Source of the DNA: Bacteroidota bacterium
Lineage (GTDB): Bacteria > Bacteroidota > Bacteroidia > Bacteroidales > Marinifilaceae
Direction of reading: 5' to 3'
Assembly (NCBI GenBank): GCA_023400335.1
Contig: JAEXFF010000166.1
Location: 1-17,834, forward strand
DNA length: 17,834 nt
Below the pieces are notes generated by a model that worked only from the letters and a program-made list of their open reading frames with translations, did no database searches and was not told the DNA's origin. The translations under genes were made by a program, and so were the position numbers. Shown here piece by piece: positions 13,122-17,834 of this stretch. Numbering within the stretch: the first letter of the stretch is position 1; each line of letters opens with the position of its first letter.

Positions 13122-16100
13122 TTAGGTATAACATTATGATAAATAATTGGATTTTTCCCATTTAAAATAGGATACTCTACAGTACTCCAAACACTCTCTA
13201 TACTTATTCCATTTTTGGCATTTTGGAACACATGGACTGGTCCTTTCGCTCCTTTCGCGTAGGTGGCTGACAAACGTTCCCAAAGGGGCTTAGCTTCTTC
13301 CCAAGACATATTTTTGGTCAATTCGCTTAGATTTCGCCCCGCACGTGTCATCTCTAAAGTAGTCATACCATTTGCTTTGGCAAAATTCATTGCTTCTTCT
13401 AGAACACCTCCCGACCAGAATACGCGTGTAAGCTGGGAAGCAGCTGGTTTGACAAAAAATTTACCAATATTTCCCAGAGCAACTATTCCTTCAATTCCAC
13501 CGGTAGTCAAAAAAACAGCAGCATTCATAACTCCTTGAGTGACCGGATGATGAATAAAATCCTCGCGGCCTTTATTGACCAAAGATTGCATTAGTCCTAC
13601 CTGACTTTTAAGAGAAAGAGGGCTTCGCCTGTTCAATAACTGAGCGGACAAAGAAGGATCATTCAAAACTCTGAAACTGGCACTTTTCGGTACGTTAGAG
13701 ATCGAAATGGGTACATTCTGATAGTAATTTATGTATGAACCATCTATCTGACCGACAGAAACAGAAGTCCCGATATTTGAAAAGGTCTCTCCGTTAAGAA
13801 CCACTTGTTTATCCTGACGATCCAGCCAGAGAAGGGCTCCGCTACCCGAAGCATACCAATCGTCCAGCATACCGTCTGCATCGACCCGGGTGACGGGATT
13901 ATTTCCGCAATAATGGTAAGGGGTCAAAGCATAATTTTTCTCCGCCATCGGATCAACAGTCATCCATTTTCCCAAAGAGGCATCGTACATCCTCGCTCCA
14001 TAATCCAACAATCCCAGATTGCCTACTGTCTGACATTCCTTACCACTGAATTTCTCCCGGTTTACAGCCAGCTGAGGATAATTTTCTTTCAGCTGACGGG
14101 TTCCGAAAAGGTAGTAATCATTACGCTCCCGGACCTTCCCGTCAGCGTCGACTACAGCACGTACGCTCCCTAAATGATCTGTCAGATAATAATAAACCTC
14201 GTATCCACTTGTACCTGAAACGATACGGCCACCTCCGAAAAGGGCACTTTCCAGTGTCAAAGAACTTCCATTACGGGTATATACAAAACTTCCCCGGTAA
14301 TCCCATCCCCGGCCGTCTGCCCCCTTTACGCCTACTTTATTGCCATTATAAGCATAGCGATAGGCAGCTTTTAAATTATTGGCAGAAGTGACCTGTCTCA
14401 ACAAATTTAAATAATTATATTGATAATTCAAGCCCTGCCGCGTATCTGTCTGCAAATTTCCGTCTGCATCATACGTATACGCTCCTGCCACATTATTTCC
14501 TCTTGCATAAATATCTCCGGAAACCGGCGCAGCATTTTCGGCAAGCGCCGTCAATTGATTTCCGGTATAAGTATACACCAAGTTATCTACGACAGCAGCT
14601 GTCGTGCCGGTCCGCCGTAACGTCTTTATATTTCCATTTAAATCATAAGTAATCTCTTGTTCTGTATTCCGGTTATCCAACGTATTACCGCTGAAGGAAC
14701 GGGCCCCTTTAAAGCGTCCGTAAACATCATAATCTATGGCATAAGTAAAAGAATTTCCACTTCCCTGTGTCCATTCCCATTCGCTGATATTTCCGGTATA
14801 AGCAGCCGTCGAACCGCTTTTCGAAGGCTGTCCGTAACGGAGGTACATGGAAAAAGGAGCTGAGACCCGGCTGTCCAGCCAACCCTGAAGGGTATACGTA
14901 AACGATTCAGTACAGGCCGTCTGTCCGTAAACCCGTTTTGAAAGCTGCCCCAGACGATCGTACTGATACTCTAGCTGCCCTTTCCCCTCCCCGTTCAGAA
15001 CCGTCTCTGTACTTAACAGCCTTCCCTGACGATCATAGGTATTTGTAGTCCTTAAAATTGAAGTAACAGTAGTTTCCGCAGCAGATTGTTCCTGCACCTG
15101 AATTTCATTTCCGACGAAATCATATGCTTTGGAAAGAGTACTTGTTAACTCTTCCGGATTTTTCTCCTTGACTTCCAGGATCCGTCCTTCTTTATCGTAA
15201 GTATATGCTTTTTCTATATAATGGGAAACGGTATTATCATTCTCCATAATCGCCAGTTTTTCCCAGGTTAACAATCCTTTTGGGGCAGTAAGACTTTTGG
15301 AATTTTCCTTTTCAATAATAGGTATCTTGTCCGGCAACAAAGGCACAGAAGAATCGTCCGAGGCAAAGAGAGTGGGAGACAACAGACGATAGCTGTCATA
15401 AGCACATTCTTGCAATAAAATCCCGCTTGTCAGGTAGAGAGAATTTGTATTTCCCGTATCGAAAAGATTCTGTAAAGCAGAACGGGCAGAAGTATGGGAA
15501 ATCAGCTTCACTTCTGTCAACCGCCCCAAAACATCATAGCGGTTCAATTTCCAACGGTTGGAAGCCCTTAAGTTTCCGTTCTGCCACATTACTACCCGGT
15601 TCCCTTTATCATAAACAGAATACTCTTCTGACATTCCGGGTAATTTTCTTCCGATCAGGCGGTCGTATTTATCGTAAGTATAAAGATAACTATACTGAGT
15701 AGCTATGATATGGGTCCGGCCCACGGTCAGCCCGCTGCTCAGCAAGGCAGAACCCTCCGGAGAAATAACGGCTGCCACCCTTCCCTGATCATCGAATACA
15801 GAATAAGTATCCGCTTTATCACTTCCTTCTCCTATTTGCCGCAGCAATACAACCTTACCTGAAATATCCGTAAAGCTTTCCGAGGTGCGGCCGTCTGCGT
15901 CTGTTATTACAGTTTTATGCAGAGAATGTGCCGGATAATATCCCTCCACTTTAAAGCTTCCGTCATTATTTACCATAAACCGAAAAACTTCATTCGCCGC
16001 ATTCGTAGCATAACGATAAATTGTTTTTTTATCTTTTTCCCGGAAAATTTTTCCTGTATTATAAGAATATAAGACCCGCTCTAAAGGTGAAGCTTCATAC

Positions 16101-17299
16101 TTTTTTTCTGCATAGGTATATGCTCCTTCGCCCGGATATAAAGCAGCATAAAAAGAAGACTGATGCCCTAAAGCTTCCGAATCGTATCTCCCCTTATTAG
16201 CGGCAAGAGCATAAGGCAAATACGTTCTGGCATCTTCTCTGCCTAATTCATCATAATAGACAGGCATTATTAAATCGCTGCCGTCCGGTGCAGCCTCTAT
16301 CCCGATTTCCTGAGCTTTCCGTCCCAGTCCGTCGTAATAGGTAATAGTAGAACGATAATAATCTTCCGGATCAGTACTTTCATTCTTTAAGGCCGTCGTT
16401 TTCAGAATATAATTCCGGTTTCCGAAAACATCCTTTTTCAGGATACAGACATTACTATAAGCGGTCTGCGTCCCGCTACTGACCATTCTCCGGAAATACA
16501 TATTTTCAGCAGGTGCATTGACAGTATAATCTTTTTTATAGGCATTCCCTATACTTTTCCAGCCTCCAGAAGTATATTGCTGCCAGGCATAATAATAACT
16601 TCCTCTTCCTCCTTTTGCCTCACATCCCTCCAACTTACAGGAAGTAGCTCCCTCTGAAAAATACTGAACAGCAGGTATCGTTCCCGCTTCTAAAGCAACA
16701 TAAGGTTGCTGGGAATAAAAGAATTTCATCGTCCGTTCACAGCGTCTCTCCGTATAACTCCCATCTGAGTGTATCTGTCCGTTTTCATTCAGATAAACCG
16801 TATTATAGTGAATCACCACTTCCCCCTCGATAATGGCGTTCGTATAATTCGGTTTAAAACTGACATGACTGGGACCGTAATGACAAGAAATAGAGTTAAT
16901 TTGCCCACCGCTATCCTCAAAACGGACAAACTCAAAACGAATCAGTTTTTCCGGTTCTATAGGATCGACCGGTTCTACCGGAATGGGATCCGAAAGTAAC
17001 CTGGCCTGAGCATTCGTTGTCAAATCTGTTATTTCGGGTAATAACAAAAGGGTATCTTCCACAGCAACACAAGTATCAACAATTTCCTCCTTGTCTTCCA
17101 CAACCGTATAAGCCGAATAAGCCCCAATTTTAAAAGAAACAAACGTTTCGTCGAATCCGACCGGTACCTTGGGCTCAAAAGCGGAAGTATGGGCAGACGG
17201 AAACACCAGATAAAATTCTCCCAAAAAAATTACCGAATCGGAATATACAATTCCGACCCTGCAACAAAATAAGAATATAAGAATAATCAATTTTTTCAT
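13118..17299 (-). CDS. Secreted RHS-repeat polymorphic toxin with a CD38-like ADP-ribosyl cyclase C-terminus
   Basis: The 1393-residue protein starts with a Sec signal peptide (MKKLIILIFLFCCRVGIVYS). Residues about 215-290 resemble an Ig/PKD-like fold (GRGSYYYAWQQY, YFRRMVSSG). A DUF6443-like block follows at about 300-420 (STITYYDGLGRKAQEIGIE, YYDELGREDARTYLPYA). A long series of YD repeats comes next (for example YDKYDRLIGRKLPG, YTYDKEGRILEVKE, YTYDADGNLQTD). The RHS core (YLTDHLGSVRAVVDADGK near 1036; GLLDYGARMYDASLGKWM near 1097) ends with VDADGM1144. Beyond the core lie a linker, a hydrophobic segment (1256-1283) and a ~110-residue toxin domain. RHS shells form cocoons that hold the toxin until release. 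The gene follows another RHS gene by 10 bases and overlaps the putative immunity gene. The N-terminal signal suggests Sec export, not a PAAR/T6SS-type N-terminus. Single intact frame, no frameshift. Confidence 0.93.
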   Translation of the reverse strand: MKKLIILIFLFCCRVGIVYSDSVIFLGEFYLVFPSAHTSAFEPKVPVGFDETFVSFKIGAYSAYTVVEDKEEIVDTCVAVEDTLLLLPEITDLTTNAQARLLSDPIPVEPVDPIEPEKLIRFEFVRFEDSGGQINSISCHYGPSHVSFKPNYTNAIIEGEVVIHYNTVYLNENGQIHSDGSYTERRCERTMKFFYSQQPYVALEAGTIPAVQYFSEGATSCKLEGCEAKGGRGSYYYAWQQYTSGGWKSIGNAYKKDYTVNAPAENMYFRRMVSSGTQTAYSNVCILKKDVFGNRNYILKTTALKNESTDPEDYYRSTITYYDGLGRKAQEIGIEAAPDGSDLIMPVYYDELGREDARTYLPYALAANKGRYDSEALGHQSSFYAALYPGEGAYTYAEKKYEASPLERVLYSYNTGKIFREKDKKTIYRYATNAANEVFRFMVNNDGSFKVEGYYPAHSLHKTVITDADGRTSESFTDISGKVVLLRQIGEGSDKADTYSVFDDQGRVAAVISPEGSALLSSGLTVGRTHIIATQYSYLYTYDKYDRLIGRKLPGMSEEYSVYDKGNRVVMWQNGNLRASNRWKLNRYDVLGRLTEVKLISHTSARSALQNLFDTGNTNSLYLTSGILLQECAYDSYRLLSPTLFASDDSSVPLLPDKIPIIEKENSKSLTAPKGLLTWEKLAIMENDNTVSHYIEKAYTYDKEGRILEVKEKNPEELTSTLSKAYDFVGNEIQVQEQSAAETTVTSILRTTNTYDRQGRLLSTETVLNGEGKGQLEYQYDRLGQLSKRVYGQTACTESFTYTLQGWLDSRVSAPFSMYLRYGQPSKSGSTAAYTGNISEWEWTQGSGNSFTYAIDYDVYGRFKGARSFSGNTLDNRNTEQEITYDLNGNIKTLRRTGTTAAVVDNLVYTYTGNQLTALAENAAPVSGDIYARGNNVAGAYTYDADGNLQTDTRQGLNYQYNYLNLLRQVTSANNLKAAYRYAYNGNKVGVKGADGRGWDYRGSFVYTRNGSSLTLESALFGGGRIVSGTSGYEVYYYLTDHLGSVRAVVDADGKVRERNDYYLFGTRQLKENYPQLAVNREKFSGKECQTVGNLGLLDYGARMYDASLGKWMTVDPMAEKNYALTPYHYCGNNPVTRVDADGMLDDWYASGSGALLWLDRQDKQVVLNGETFSNIGTSVSVGQIDGSYINYYQNVPISISNVPKSASFRVLNDPSLSAQLLNRRSPLSLKSQVGLMQSLVNKGREDFIHHPVTQGVMNAAVFLTTGGIEGIVALGNIGKFFVKPAASQLTRVFWSGGVLEEAMNFAKANGMTTLEMTRAGRNLSELTKNMSWEEAKPLWERLSATYAKGAKGPVHVFQNAKNGISIESVWSTVEYPILNGKNPIIYHNVIPK
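13121..13447 (-). other. C-terminal toxin domain, ADP-ribosyl cyclase (CD38/ARC)-like, of the RHS protein
   Basis: This covers residues about 1285-1393. The active-site pattern of CD38 and Aplysia cyclase is visible in order: W1295 in VFWSGG; E1316 in TLEMTRAG, 21 residues later, the same spacing as W125 to E146 in human CD38; W1340 with S1344 (LWERLSATYAKGA), as W189 and S193; PVHVFQNAKNG, like the VVHVMLNG strand; and E1375 in WSTVEYPIL, as catalytic E226. W1340 to E1375 is 35 residues, against 37 in CD38. The disulfide-bonded insertion between E146 and W189 is shortened, and the Cys are absent. Predicted reaction: NAD+ to nicotinamide plus cyclic ADP-ribose or ADP-ribose, that is, NAD+ depletion in the target cell. 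This is alignment by eye from memory. Confidence 0.7.
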
Positions 17300-17310
17300 G
17301 GCACATCTGT

Positions 17311-17834
17311 TTATTGTTGGACATGGTATTCGTAGTTCTCTTTCAGATAGCCTTGTCCATCGGTCACATTTTTCAAGCGTCCGTAGCTATCGTATTGGTA
17401 CTGTACTTTTATGCCGGCGGGATCTGTAACCGAGATTACCCCGACATAAGGCAGATAGTCGTAAGTGGTGACTAAAGTCCCCGCCAGTTTCCGGAGTTCC
17501 ATTTCCTGAACGTTTGAAAGGGTTCCGGTTAAAGGAGTCTTTTCGAGCGCAGACAATCCTGAAACCTTCTTAACATTTGTCAGGCTGGCGTTTTCTACTT
17601 TTCCGATCAGGTATAATCCACCATAACCCCAGATATAAACCGTCTTTTTTCCTTCCTTATCAGTAGTCTGCAGAATATTCCCCTGTTTATCGTATAAATC
17701 ATACGTCAATTCCGTGTCTGTATAAAGGGAAGGCTGAAAAAGAGAGGCGGATATAGGTTGGTCAAATCTGGCTTTCCGGACAGCAGACGGCAATATCAGA
17801 TTATTGAATAAGCCAAATTCCGTTTGTTCTCCTC
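17311..17834 (-). CDS. RHS/YD-repeat protein, C-terminal part only (runs off the right edge)
   Basis: The frame is open from the right edge to a TAA at 17311-17313 and gives about 174 residues; a TTG at 17791-17793 inside it is not a real start. It contains FNNLILPSAVRKARFDQP, YDLYDKQGNILQTTDKEGKK, VYIWGYGGLYLIGKVENA, LVTTYDYLPYVGVISVTDPA and a final YD repeat YQYDSYGRLKNVTDGQGYLK, ending YEYHVQQ. I recognise this as the C-terminal portion of a large Bacteroidota RHS/YD-repeat protein that is usually encoded directly before a DUF6443-type RHS gene. The spacing to that gene here is 10 bases, so the two are surely one transcript. It ends without any toxin-like domain, so it is likely a shell or surface-display partner. 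The N-terminal majority lies outside the window. Confidence 0.9.
   Translation of the reverse strand, partial: GEQTEFGLFNNLILPSAVRKARFDQPISASLFQPSLYTDTELTYDLYDKQGNILQTTDKEGKKTVYIWGYGGLYLIGKVENASLTNVKKVSGLSALEKTPLTGTLSNVQEMELRKLAGTLVTTYDYLPYVGVISVTDPAGIKVQYQYDSYGRLKNVTDGQGYLKENYEYHVQQ

Noticed and set aside
13118..13447. Reading the RHS tip as an ADP-ribosyltransferase or an HNH/restriction-type nuclease
   Set aside because: No R-S-E or H-Y-E transferase triad and no HNH or PD-ExK spacing is visible, whereas the CD38-type W/TLE/WxxxS/VE pattern fits in order and spacing.
13805..14863. Plus-strand open frames opposite the RHS core
   Set aside because: The minus strand carries unmistakable RHS core motifs throughout; these are shadow frames.
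17300..17310. The two RHS genes as one frameshifted or nonsense-split gene
   Set aside because: The first ends with a normal C-terminal YD repeat and a stop, and the second begins with a proper signal peptide, so they are two genes.

Overview
The window looks like a Bacteroidales (Bacteroidota) chromosome, possibly from the Odoribacter/Butyricimonas side of the order. This rests on four things: protein-level resemblance (an INS-less archaeal/eukaryotic-type prolyl-tRNA synthetase, a FadL-family porin, tandem DUF1599), weak or absent Shine-Dalgarno sequences, TAnnTTTG-type -7 boxes at several starts, and a DUF6443-type RHS protein. The species cannot be fixed from this sequence.

Layout. (1) Positions 1-2459, minus strand: pepT (peptidase T, cut by the left edge) and proS. 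(2) Positions 2839-7896, plus strand: a lipoprotein with an aromatic Gly/Trp/Tyr-rich middle and a basic Thr-Arg-Pro-rich tail, a FadL/OmpP1-type outer-membrane porin, miaB (tRNA ms2i6A synthase) and a TrmH/SpoU-type RNA methyltransferase. (3) folP on the minus strand (8067-8903), divergent from a plus-strand series: a duplicated DUF1599 protein, a DoxX/MauE-like membrane protein and tpiA. All of this is ordinary core genome.

(4) From about 11.75 kb to the right edge the window is accessory DNA, all coded on the minus strand. It opens with a REPIN/MITE-like element: two perfect inverted 31-bp copies of a REP-like palindrome about 200 bp apart, directly behind tpiA. The second copy forms part of the 3' end of a small AT-rich helix-turn-helix regulator gene. 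After an AT-rich gap and a probable terminator come, in transcription order from the right, the 3' end of one RHS/YD-repeat protein (cut by the right edge), a 1393-residue secreted RHS protein 10 bases downstream, and an 86-residue gene overlapping it by ATGA.

The main discovery candidate is the C-terminal tip of the 1393-residue RHS protein. Its last ~110 residues carry the active-site pattern of the CD38/Aplysia ADP-ribosyl cyclase fold: Trp, then TLExT 21 residues later, then WxxxS, then VE. I read the three minus-strand genes as a polymorphic toxin operon: an exported RHS shell delivering an NAD+-consuming ARC-type toxin, with the 86-residue product as its likely immunity protein. The toxin family assignment is by eye and needs a profile or structure search.
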